Assembly (NCBI GenBank): GCA_003427395.1
Contig: BFEA01000435.1
Location: 635,007-662,795, forward strand
Length of the DNA stretch: 27,789 nt
Reading direction: 5' to 3'
DNA from: Chara braunii
Taxonomy: Eukaryota; Streptophyta; Charophyceae; Charales; Characeae
Every line of letters starts with the position of its first letter. The stretch's first letter is position 1. Below, in pieces: positions 1 to 9,864 of this stretch. The notes beneath the pieces are model-generated. The model did no database searches. It saw nothing but the letters and a program-made list of their open reading frames with translations, and was not told where the DNA came from. The translations under genes were made by a program, and so were the position numbers.

Positions 1-872
1 CCTCCTCCTCCTCCCCATCGCGATCTTTTTCCCCTATCGCATATTTTCCTCTTCCTTTTCCTTCACCGCCATTTTCTCCATCGCCATTTTCCCAATCACC
101 ATTTTCCTCCTCCTCGTCCTCCTCCTCGTCCTCCTCCTCCTCCTCGTCCTCCTCCTCCTCCTTCTCCTCCTCCTCCTCCTCCTCCTTCTCCTCTTTCTCG
201 TCGTCCACCGCCATTTTCTGCATCGCCATTTTTCCCATCGCCATTTTCCTCCTCCACCTTTTCCACCTCCTCCTCCTCTTCCTCCTCCTCCTCCTCCTCC
301 TCCTCCTCCTCCTCTTCCTCCTCCCCATCGCGATCTTTTTCCCCATCGCATATTTTCCTCTTCCTCCTCCTCCATCGCCATTTATTCTCCATCGCCATAT
401 TTCCAATCGCCATTTTCCTCCTCCACCTCCTTCTCCTCCTCCTCCTACTCATCCACCGCCATTTTCTGCATCGCCATTTTTCCCATCGCCATTTTCCTCC
501 TCCACCTCCTCCACCTCCTCCTCCTCCCCCTCCTCCTCCTCCTCCTCCTACTCTTCGTCCTCCCCATCGCAATCTTTTTCCCCATCGCAATTTTCGTCTT
601 CCTCCTCCTCCACCGCCATTTTCTCCACCGCCATTTTCTCCATCGCCATTTTCCCCATCGCCATTTTCCCCATCGCCATTTTCCTCTTCCATCGCCATTT
701 TCCCCATCGCCATTTTTTCCCTCCACCGCCATTTTCTTCCTCCATCGCTATTTTTTCCCTCCACCGCCATTTTTTCCCTCCACCACTGTTTTTTCCCTCC
801 ACCGCCATTTTCCTCCTTTATCGCCATTTCCCCCATCGCCATGTTTTCCCTCCACCGCCATTTTCCCCATCA
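1..872. repeat. CCT-rich microsatellite with interspersed CATCGCCATTTTCC minisatellite
   Basis: Almost pure pyrimidine-rich (CCT)n/(TCC)n tracts alternate with a roughly 15-bp unit, CATCGCCATTTTCCC, clearest as a tandem run at about 640-720. Larger segments recur. A CCACCGCCATTTTCTGCATC segment appears near 205 and again near 453, and a CTCCCCATCGCGATCTTTTT segment near 11 and 321, so the field has a higher-order structure. Open frames on the minus strand read as W/R/K/E/G/M low complexity and show no domain. I see no gene. Confidence 0.9.
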
Positions 873-1112
873 AAGAGCAGGAAGAGTACTTGGAGACAGC
901 GAGAGAAAATAAGGATTAGAAGGGGAGGAGGAGGAGGCGGGGAGGAGGCGCAGGCGAGGAGGAGGGAAGAGCTTGACAGGGAAGAGTGGAAGGCAGAGAA
1001 GGAGGAGGAGGAAGAGGAGGAGAAGGAGGAGGAAGAGTAGGAAGAAGGGGCCACCGGTGGCGAGGAGGAGGATATGGAGGATGGGTAGAATAGGAGGAAG
1101 AGAAGGAGGGAA
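873..1112. repeat. AGG/GAA purine-rich tract, opposite asymmetry to the left flank
   Basis: The plus strand becomes purine-rich (GGAGGAGGA, GAAGGAGGAGGAAG), the complement in character of the CCT field to its left. No start, splice or domain evidence for a gene is visible. Open frames here are R/G/E or S/P/L low complexity. Confidence 0.8.
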
Positions 1113-1357
1113 GGACCTTTTTTTTTTGGCAATCAATCAATCAATCAATCAATCACTTGATTAAAGGATTGATTGAAGGATTGATTGATGGATAGATTGA
1201 TTCCATCGGATCTCGAAACCGATCCGGCAGTTCTGTTTGTTATTATGTTTGTTCTTTTTTTTTTCTATATTTAGGGAAGGGCCTTTTTTTATTTGGCAAT
1301 CAATCAATCAATCAACCAAAAAAAACACTCTCAAAAAAAGAAAAATAAAATTTCGTG

Positions 1358-1421
<64 letters not shown>

Positions 1422-2440
1422 ATCGATCGTTTAATCACTCGATCGATCGATCGATATTTGATTGACTGATGGATGGATTGATTTCATCGGATCTTGAAAG
1501 CGATCTGCAAGTTCTGCTATCTATTTTTTTCCCTTTATTTTTCTTTATTTTTTCTTTTTCGATTGTTTGGTTGGCCGACAAACGAACAAAAAGAAAAAAA
1601 AGATTGTCTCCCCCATCTGGCCTTCTCTAGATAGGATCTCCTATTTGCAGTTTGCGCGCTAAGCGTCGGGTGGGCGATGAGATTGATTCCATTGGATCTT
1701 GAAATCGCTATATGGATAGATTGATTCCATCGGATCTTGAAATCGATCCGGCAGTTCTGTTTGTTTTTTTTTTGTTTTTTCCTTTTTTTTTCTCTATTTA
1801 GGGAAGGGCCTTTTCTTATTTGGCAATCAATCAATCAATTTACCAAATCAATCAGTCAATCAATCAATCAATCAATCGATCGATCGATCGGTTGATTGAA
1901 GGATGGATGGATTGATTCCATCGGATCTTGAAAGCGATCTGCAAGTTCTGTTATCTATTTTTTTCCCTTTATTTTTTTTTTTTTTTTTTCAATTNTATGG
2001 TTGGCCGGCAAACGAAAAAAAAAAAAAAAAAAGATCGTCTTCCCCATCTGGCCTTCTCCAGATTTCGTAGGTGGAAGGGCATATCTAGATGTTCATCAAT
2101 GGACGGCGGGGGGGGATTTCATCGGATCTTGAAATCAATCGGCAACTTTTTATGTCTAATTTTTTTCTATCGTTTCTCCCCCCACCCTTTTTTCGGCAAG
2201 ATTATCATGGAAATGGCTTGATTGGCACACCGTTCGTCGAACGCATGATTGGCACATTGATTGGCACTTCGTTCGTTGAACACATGATTGGCGAAAGGGG
2301 GTCTTTTTCCGACCTTCATCATTGACTGATTGACAGATTGATTGATAGTTTGATTGATTGATTGATTGATTGATAGATCGACTGATCGATTCATTGAACG
2401 ATTGACTAATTGGTTTTGTTGGAGGAAGGGGGTCCACTGT
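1113..2440. repeat. (AATC)n/(GATT)n arrays inside a larger tandem repeat
   Basis: Tetranucleotide (AATC)n tracts dominate, with the longest perfect run at about 1361-1420, flanked by GATCGATC. Between them a conserved spacer, ATTCCATCGGATCTTGAAA, occurs in close variants near 1200, 1481, 1685, 1724, 1915 and 2116. A second spacer, GGGAAGGGCCTTTT..ATTTGGCAATC, occurs near 1103 (variant), 1274 and 1800. A third, TTGGCCGRCAAACGAA, occurs near 1573 and 2001 and is followed by CCCCATCTGGCCTTCTC. Spacings of about 430 and 525 bp point to duplication of a compound unit. No gene seen. Confidence 0.85.
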
Positions 2441-2740
2441 TCGGTGCCCTCTGACATTGCGGAAGGTGGAGCTTTGACACGTTCAATGACACGTATCATT
2501 GTCCCTTGTTTGGCGGTGTGGAAGGTTGGGCTGTAACGAAGGCGAAGCACCGACGAGGCTACTGCACAGCGCCACCCCAGTTGTGTAACTGCGCCGACCA
2601 TCAATTGACGCAAGCGGAGATGTCATCCAAAGGTATGTTCGGGAAACCTTTTTGTGTTTTCTGTGCGTTGCGGCTTTTAGTGGTTGTTTTTTACTCTGAC
2701 GCCCCTCGGATGCTCTGCCATCGTGAATCACCGGACCCTC
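2441..2740. other. Unassigned low-repeat stretch
   Basis: This roughly 300-bp segment separates the AATC field from the CTG-rich minisatellite. It has more complex sequence than its neighbours and is open on both strands, but I recognise no domain, and frames entering from the right are repeat-derived. It may be an old unique remnant between two repeat fields. Confidence 0.4.
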
Positions 2741-4680
2741 CGATGTTCTACCCGTCCCACTGTTGCTGTAGCTGCTGCCCGTCCCACTGTTGCTGTAGCT
2801 ACTGCCCGTCCCACTGTTGCTGTAGGTGTTGGTGCTCGTGCTGGGCCCCTCTCGTGATGGTCCGGCTTTGTCAAGGCGCCCGACCATCCGATGGTCCGGC
2901 CTCGTCTAGGCGCCTGACCATTCGAGCTGCTGGACCCCTCTCTTCCCTCAGTTCTGCTGCCCGTCCCACTGTTGCTGTAGCTGCCCGACCCACTGTTGCT
3001 GCAGCAGCTCACGATGCTGCCCGTCTCGCTGTTGCTATGCCTACCGGTGTTCCTGGCTGCTGGGCCCCTCTCTTCCCGTCGATGGTCCGGCGCCGACAAG
3101 GCGCGAGACCATGCGATGGTCCGGCGTCGTCAAGGCGCCAGACCATCCGATGGTCCGGCGTCTTCGAAGTGCCGAACCGTCGAGGCGTCCGACGCAGTAA
3201 CTCATGTTGTTGCTCCCAAGAACTGTTGATGTGGCTGCTGCGGTTGTGGCTGCTGCTGTGTCATCTGTTGTTGCAGCTGCTTCGCGGCTATAGCTGTTGC
3301 AGCTATCACATACTTGCCCTAGGCACTGGCCATGGGCGCGATGGGAAATGGTGCTTGCCATCTGAGCTGCTGGACCCCTCTCTTCCCTCAGTTCTGCTGC
3401 CTGTCCCACTGTTGTTGTACCTGTCCGACCCATTGTTGCTGCAGCAGCTCACGATGCTGCCCGTCCCGCTGTTGCTGAGCCTGCTGGTGTTCCTAGCTGT
3501 TGGGCCCCTCTCTCCCAGTGGATGGTCCGGCGTCGTCAAGGCGCCAGACCATCCGATGCTCCGGCGTTGTCAAGGCTCCAGACCATCCCATGGTCCGGCG
3601 TCGTCAAGGCTCCAGACCGTCCGATGGTCCGACGTCGTCAACGCGCCAGACCGTTCGATGGTCCGGCTCCGTCAAGGCGCCAGACCGTCCGATGGTTCGA
3701 CGCCGTCAAGGCGCCAGACGGTCGATGGTCCGGCGCCGTCAAGGCGCCAGACCGTCCGATGGTCCGGTGTCGTCAAGGCGCCAGACCATCCGAGCTGCTG
3801 GACCCCTCTCTTCCCTCAGTTCTGCTGCCCGTCCCATTGTTGATGTTCGTCCTGTCCCACTGTTGCTGTAGGTGCTGGCCGTCCCACTATTGCTGCGGTT
3901 GCCGTAGCCGCTGGTGCTCGTGCTGGGCCCCTCTCGTGATAGTCCAGCGCCGTGACGACGCCAGACCATCCGCTGGTGCTCGTGCTGGGCCCCTCTCGTG
4001 ATGGTTCGGCATCGTCAAGGCGCCAGACCATCCGAGCTGCTGGACCCCTCTCTTCCCTCAGTTCTGCTGCCCGTCCCGCTGTTGCTGTAGCTGCCCGACC
4101 CACTGTTGCTGCAGCAGCTCACGATGCTGCCGGTCCCGCTGTCGATGTTCTGCCCGTCGCACTGTTGCTATAGCTCCTGCCCGTCCCGCTGTTGATGTTC
4201 TGCCCGTCCCACTGTTGCTGTAGCTGCTGCCCGTCCCGCTGTTGCTGTAGCTGTTGCCCGTCCCACTGTTGCTGCGGTTGCTGTAGCCGCTGGTGCTCGT
4301 GCTGGGCCCCTCTCATGATGGTCCAGCGCCGTGACGACGCCAGACCATCCGATGGTCCGGCGTCGTCAAGGCGCCAGACCATCCGAGCTGCTGGACCCCT
4401 CTCTTCCCTTAGTTCTGCTGCCCGTCCCACTGTTGCTGTAGCTGGCCGACCCACTGTTGCTGCAGCAGCTCACGATGCTGCCCGCCCTGCTGTTGCTGTG
4501 GCAGCTCACGATGCTACCCGTCCTGCTGTTGCTGTGGTTGTTGTAGCTGCCCGACCCACGATGCTTCCCTCCGTGCTGCTGCCCGTCCTACTGTTGCCGT
4601 AGCTGCCCGTTCCACTGTTGTTGTGTTAGCTCTTGCTGCTGCCCATCCCGCAGTCGCTGTGGCTACTGGTGTTCCGTAAC
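2741..4680. repeat. Higher-order CTG-rich minisatellite with 34-bp palindromic units
   Basis: Two building blocks alternate. One is a CTG-rich block around CCCGTCCCACTGTTGCTGTA. The other is a block of about 34 bp beginning GATGGTCCGGCGTCGTCAAG and ending GCCAGACCATCC. The phrase GAGCTGCTGGACCCCTCTC, which opens a larger repeat, recurs near 2928, 3364, 3795, 4035 and 4387. The 34-bp block is arrayed about eight times without interruption at 3521-3790. Long open frames across this field (for example plus 2506-3843) are products of the repeat: a 34-bp period cycles all three frames, and the predicted proteins are only repeated RRRQGARPSDGPASS-like text. Confidence 0.85.
3149..3356. repeat. Left copy of a 208-bp direct duplication
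   Basis: This segment starts in a 34-bp unit at GTCTTCGAAGTGCCGAA and ends at CGATGGGAAATGGTGCTT. It matches 5278-5488 closely, including the non-repetitive stretch GGCACTGGCCATGGGCGCG. Its inner part is GCTGCTG-rich. I recognise no coding content. Confidence 0.75.
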
Positions 4681-4940
4681 AACCATGTCAAGAAGTGGAC
4701 AACCGAATTCCTAAGTATGTAACTTTCTGTTTCTTGTGTGTTGTTCTTGAATGATGATAGGTATTGGGCTCTTGCCTGAGTATTTGGATACGGATCTTGC
4801 ATGTCATAAGGAGGAGGTTTGTCTTTGTTTGGTTTTTGTTTATTTTGCTTTAGTTGGTATGGTCCTTGGTTTTGGCCCGTAGGGGAGATATTTCGAATTG
4901 GGCCCTTTGTTGTCCTTACGGACCTACATTTGCTCGTGTG
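4681..4940. other. Unassigned stretch between repeat blocks
   Basis: The sequence is T-rich and non-repetitive. It includes a short stretch, AAGAAGTGGACAACCGAATT, that could be coding, but no open frame of useful length and no recognisable motif extends from it. Confidence 0.4.
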
Positions 4941-5075
4941 CGGGCCATGTTGGGCCTTTTGCTAATAGGCTGGAACCGGTGACTGGCTTCGGTAGATGGA
5001 GTTTGTCATTGCGCTGTGTAGCAGGCCATGCTGGGCCTTTTGCTGGTATGCGGCCCATGCTGGGCCCCTTTCTGC
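4941..5075. repeat. GGCCATGCTGGGCCTTTTGCT short repeats
   Basis: Three related copies start near 4943, 5024 and 5052, with the form GGCCATGYTGGGCCTTTTG. Each is close to a GGCC..GGCC palindrome. No coding content is seen. Confidence 0.6.
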
Positions 5076-5277
5076 CCCGCGTTGTGTGACCCGTCCCACC
5101 GTTGGTGTAGCTGCCCGTCCCACTTTTGCTGTGGCAGCTCGTGATGCTGCCCATTTTGCTGTTGCCGTGGCTGCTGGTGTTCCTGCCTGCTGGACCCCTC
5201 TCTTCCCTCAGATGGTCCGGCGTCGTCAAGGCGCCAGACCATCGGATGGTCCGCATCATCAAGGCGCCAGACCATCC

Positions 5278-5488
5278 GATGGTCCGCCGTCTTCGAAGTG
5301 CCGAACTGTGGAGGCGTCTGACGCAGTAGCTCATGTTGTTGCTCCCAAGAACTGTTGCTGTGGCTGCTGCGGTTGCGGCTGCTGCTTAAGTGTCATCTGT
5401 TGTTGCAGCTGCTTCGCGACTATAGTTGTTGCAGCTATTACATACTTTCCCTCGGCACTGGCCATGGGCGCGATGGGAAACGGTGCTT
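5278..5488. repeat. Right copy of the 208-bp direct duplication
   Basis: This is the second copy of the 3149-3356 segment, about 2.1 kb downstream and in the same orientation. It differs by scattered substitutions and a 3-bp length change. It is preceded by three more 34-bp hairpin units at about 5210-5300, so the minisatellite and this segment were copied together. Confidence 0.75.
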
Positions 5489-5712
5489 TTCCGTTGCGGT
5501 GGGAGGGATGCCGCAGTGGAGGAAAGTGGTTCCCTGTTTACCTGCTCCCAATCCGAACGTTCGTTACTGTGGGCAACTGCTTTGAGTAAAGGCCGACAAC
5601 GCACCACTCACTCCGAACGTCGGTTGTGTGTCCCCGTACTGCGTAAAGTCGGCAGCTTGCTCTTGTCACCGGTTCTGGAGGCCTTCCACTGGCACTTATT
5701 CTTAACGTTTGT

Positions 5713-6618
5713 TTGTTCCGTGTATTACGCCGGTGTCAGATGCGGTGTTATGCAGCTGCTTGCTCGTCAGGTATCTCTACGCCGAAGGTTGTCGGAAGGG
5801 CGGTCACATTCCAAGAGAAGTATTGGGCAATCGATTGGCACCTCGGTATGAAGGTCCCCCGTTGCGGGCCATGCATTTTCTTGCAGGATGAGAGTGGCAG
5901 TTACTGCCCGTGCGGGGGTATCAAGACGTACTCGTTTGATAAGAACATGCCTGACGAGTAGTACATGAGATTGCATTTGACGACATGTTTCGACAGCGAT
6001 GGTCACGAGGTGCCTGACAACTATAAGCTCGTGTCTCTCCAAGTCGACAAGTTCCAAGGTTACGGCATCCGCGCTGCATCAATGCCACCGTTCGACAAGT
6101 CGAAGAAGAAGGATGCCTCGCAGATGGTGATGCTAAGGCCGTTCGAGTTCCTCAAACGCATTAATTGCTATAAGGTGTCCGACCATATCGTGGCAATTGA
6201 CAACAAGCTGCAATTGTCAACTCCCTTCGTGCCGTTCGACTGTGATCTTGGAGACTTTGCAGACATGGTGCGATGGCACAAGCTGCAAGCGATGGGCCAA
6301 GCCGTTTTGCGAACTACCGTGTCTGTGAGCTCGCCACAGCCGATAGGCAAGAGTTGTGGGGAGCCGAAAACATCTGTCTGTATGAGCAAAAGTGGGGCCG
6401 CATCGACACAGGCAAAGAGCGTGAGCAAATCAACTTCTCTGCTCCAGCCAAAGGGTGTGTCTGTGACGGGGCACCATCACATGCAGACTATGTGGCATGC
6501 GTTTCTTCGACTCCAGCTGGTGGGGCCACTGACCATGAGGATGACGACGAAAACACAGAGGAGGACTCGCGCTTCAGACAGTGGGACGGTGGGCGGTGGG
6601 CCGATGGCAATGACGTGA
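5713..6618 (+). pseudogene. N-terminal region of the ParB/methyltransferase element, Cys/His-containing
   Basis: One reading frame runs through this interval and is broken only by TAG at 5959-5961. The reading on both sides of the stop is similar in composition and coherent (GYGIRAASMPPFDKSKKK follows). It contains CGPC, then CPCGG, then LHLTTC about 25 residues later, a spacing that could bind zinc, but I do not recognise the family. From about 6280 onward it overlaps the frame that carries the acidic linker, so a frameshift or an intron must join the two somewhere between about 6280 and 6550. The true start is unknown: no convincing ATG context is visible, and the 34-bp repeat field lies upstream. 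I infer that this is the front of the same protein or transcript as the ParB/methyltransferase region, from orientation and adjacency alone. It could instead be a separate small gene. Confidence 0.5.
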
Positions 6619-9600
6619 AAGACACGGAAGGGGACGACGACGAACAGCGGTTCCGCGACGGTGCACACTATGAAGAGGGAAGCTTGGAGGATGACTTCGC
6701 CGAAGGCGATGGTAGTGAAGGCCAAGAGGATGGTGGTCACGAAGGCGATGGGAGTGAAGAAGAAGAAAATGAGGATGCAAGTGACGAGGACGCCGCAGAA
6801 CGGGAAGACAACTACGAAGGGGGGAGCGAAGGAGATGAGGGTGGGGCGGACGACGACGACTACGGGAATGGAGGGTCGCAGAAAAGGCGGGAACAGTCTT
6901 TCCGTGCCACTAGTCATGATGGTCCGGCAAAAGATGACGATGTGTTGCATGGCACACAGAGGTTTGTGTGCATGCGCAAGAGGAAAATTAGATGTGGGAA
7001 AGCACAGGAAGAGAAGCGGAGACAAGCTAAGCTCATCAGCCTACAGGCCTCAAAGGAGGCTTACAAAAGATCCTTAGAGGCGCAATCCGCGAAACCAGCA
7101 AAGGAAAAGCGTGAACGCACTCGATCTTCCCAGAGGCCGAAGAAGAAAGCAAAGGCCGAGGAGACAAAGGAAGTGCCCGGCTCTGGGGACGAAGCGGCGG
7201 GGGTCGACCCAAGACATACAACGTCAAAGCCTGGAGAGTTGACCAACGACACTATCGACACCACAAAATGTTTTTTCCTGGAATACGACGAGGACGGCAA
7301 TACGATAGATCGGCCTACCCAAGTTTTCGTTGATGTGGTCAAAATACTGCCCAACCCTTCGGAAGGCGTGCAATACAACCACAGGCCGTTGAACGAGATG
7401 TTGGTCACCTCCATCAGGGACGCAATGAAACACCCCGAAAAGCAGAAGGAATGAGACAGAAACACCTGGATTCTTGCTTCTGTCGTTGAAGTGAAGAAGG
7501 ATGGCCGGAAGCGGTGGGAACGTGTGAAGCCGGAGGACAGGGATGATGACAAGGTTGCCTCCTACCATTGGTACACAGTGGCCGGCCAACATACAGCGGA
7601 AGCAGCAAAGAGGCTGGTCGCTGCAAAATCGTCTGCTGCCCACAAGTGGGGCGTGCATTCTTGGAAGGCGCGGGTTGTGTATTTTGACGACGACCATTTG
7701 GAGGGGTATGCGTACATCTCCACGTTTGACAACACCAGGGAGACACGTGCTATCCCGTCGTCGTTTCGAATGGCTGTGACTGCTATAAGAGGACTGTGGC
7801 AGAGTATGAAAGAGCCAAAAGGTGATTGGCATCAGGCAAAGATAGGGGAAGAGAGGACTGCACAGCATGACCAATATCAGGAGTTCGTACGGAAAGCTAT
7901 ACGGATGACTCCTGACACCTCGCTCTGGAGCCAGTCGTTGGCGAAAAGATTTGTGAGGAATTGTTCAGACCTTTTGAGGCCCTACATGTGTCTTGCGGCG
8001 AGCGGCAGGGTTGTGTGGAATCTGGTTGAGAAGTTCTTCGACAAATGGGAAAAAGGCGAACTGCCAGGGCAGGACGGCGTGAGACCAGTGGATCAGGAAG
8101 GGAAAGCAGGTGAGGCGGCAGAACCGGACCCTGCAGCGAAAACGGTGAAAGACAAAAGAGTGTTGGTGCATTACGTCCAGTCCAACAAAAGCTTACCGGG
8201 TTTCTATGTTTGCATCAATGATCCCCCCGCGAGCGCATGGAAGGTGTTCGGCGATTTCACATCAAGGGAGAAGGAAATGACCCTCGAGAAAATACTTGCA
8301 GGACACGTTGTCATCACAAGCGGAAGGGCATTTGTGAAAAAACTGATGAACATGCAAGACCTGTATGTGGAGGTGAGAACGGAGAGATATATGGTTCGCA
8401 TGTTTAAATATGTCCTCTTCAAGATAGAGCAGAGGTCGGAGGGGGAGTGGAATGAAAAGTTCTTCATTGGCTACGATACCATAATGAGGTGGTTCGCACC
8501 ACGAGGGTTGACGATAGAGAAATGGGAAGAAACCAAGTCAAAGATCGTAGCAGAGAAGACTATCGATGTCCCGAAACGATTGGGCGGCGTGGATGAGGCA
8601 AAACTAGGAAAAAGAAATGTCGGGGGGTACAAGGTGACGACTACAATATATATGGAGTGTCCGTACTTCCTCAAGCTTTTCGTGCATGAGATTCTTGGCG
8701 TAGTTGAGCAATTGAGGGACGAGCTGAGACGGATCAACTCAAATGCTCAACACACAAAATGGGACAAGCGCAAAAATCACACAACGTATCTTCCTATCTG
8801 CATCACACCTATGGATGAACTGCACCCGGCAAAAGATTTGACTCGTGCCGTGAGAAAGCTGAGCTGTCACCTTGCAGTATTGGACTTGGCTCCGTTGAAG
8901 AATCTCGACGCATGGAGCGAGCAAAGGTTTCACGAGCTCCGCCAAATGATGACGGTGTTGTGCGGGTCGCATTGGGCGCTAATCATATTCAACGCATTAA
9001 AAGTCGAGGAAACGGTGTTGAGGAACGTCTTCAGGTGGGACGAAGTGAGAGTTCTTCCAGGGCACTGGCGTCGTTATAGCGAAGCAGCATCATCCTGCGC
9101 CCAAGTTGGGAACCTTCCATTGACAGGGCGCGACTCCATGACCATTGTGTTGCACGATATAGACAACGACTTGAAAAAGGTCAAGGTCGGAAAGCGTTGT
9201 GGGAACACTCTCTTCGACACACATTACGTGGAGGAGTTATTTGTACGATGCACTAAAGAACCAATCAGCGTGCGAGGCAATAACAAACCTGTGTACGGGA
9301 TATGGGAGAGGGAACCTGCAAAGATGAAAGACTTGTGCATCTGGTTTTCGAAGGAAGGGGAAGGTGTTCTGTTACTGGGCAACGTTGAGGCAGGAACAAC
9401 GTGGGACTTGCAGCGCTCAGGATGCCATGTCGTCGCATGTGATGGTTCCTCAAACCTGATGGAGTACTCCACTTTGTTTATCGATCGCCACGTTCACAAT
9501 CCGGATAATAGGTGTCACTTTGAACGGCCGAAACCTCAACATCGTGCGGAATGAGACATGTTCCTGAAGCTCGGCAAGAAGAGGGACTCTCTGTGGAGCT

Positions 9601-9864
9601 ATCAAAATGTTCCTGAAGCTCGTCAAGAAGAGGGACTCTCTGTGGAGCTATCTTTTCTGCAATGCACCCGCAACACCAACAGATGCAGATTATTTGCACC
9701 GTAAGGTGAGAGCAATCCAGCATCTACAAGGATATCACAACGCCAAACGCGGTGCAATTGAGATATTTCTGGGCCGATGTGAACACCTGTGGTTTGAAAG
9801 GAAACGAGCCAAAATTGATGTCAAGGTTTGTTGCGAGGTAATGGACGTTTGGGGAGCAGTTTGA
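6273..9864 (+). pseudogene. ParB-like domain fused to a beta-class-like DNA amino-methyltransferase, broken
   Basis: One frame is coherent from 6273 to 9554, with TGA at 7452-7454 and at 9552-9554. Order of parts: a D/E-rich acidic tract (about 6535-6870); a K/R-rich stretch with a nuclear-localisation-like QRPKKKAKAEE (near 7130); a ParB/sulfiredoxin-fold-like domain (about 7290-7640) with VDVVKILPNP, an SIRDAM helix and the VAGQHTAEAAKRL signature matching ParB G-x-R/H-x-x-A-A; a roughly 250-residue linker; then a methyltransferase-like region. In the latter, AVLDLAPLKNLDAW (aspartate codon 8883-8885) sits where motif IV (DPPY) belongs. GNVEAGTTWDL (9378 on) and HVVACD (near 9426-9443) follow where motif I and the SAM-acidic position belong. 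IV before I is the permuted order of the beta class. DPPY is degenerate, so activity is doubtful. A 49-bp tandem duplication at 9558 shifts the frame, and the reading resumes at 9607-9864 (FCNAPATPTDADYLHRKV). ParB-methyltransferase fusions are known from phages. Confidence 0.6.
9558..9652. repeat. 49-bp tandem duplication inside the methyltransferase reading frame
   Basis: The segment beginning ATGTTCCTGAAGCTCG and ending CTCTGTGGAGCTATC is present twice, starting at 9558 and 9607, with one difference (CTCGGCAAG against CTCGTCAAG). The 49-bp period is not a multiple of three. The first copy is in frame with the upstream reading and the second with the downstream reading, so the duplication itself explains the frame change. 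Confidence 0.9.

Noticed and set aside
34-842. Minus-strand frames rich in W, R, K, E and G
   Set aside because: They are translations of (AGG)n and the CATCGCCATTTTCC unit.
3521-3790. CRISPR-like array
   Set aside because: The 34-bp palindromic units are directly adjacent with no unique spacers, and the context is eukaryotic.
2506-3843. A 445-codon plus-strand open frame
   Set aside because: It follows the 34-bp and CTG-rich repeats, all three frames give similar repeated text, and no domain is present. The open frame results from a stop-poor repeat.
6477-7025. A 182-codon minus-strand frame with hydrophobic, membrane-like content
   Set aside because: It is antisense to the acidic D/E-rich tract, which on the other strand reads as V/F/L/S/I text. 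There is no independent support.
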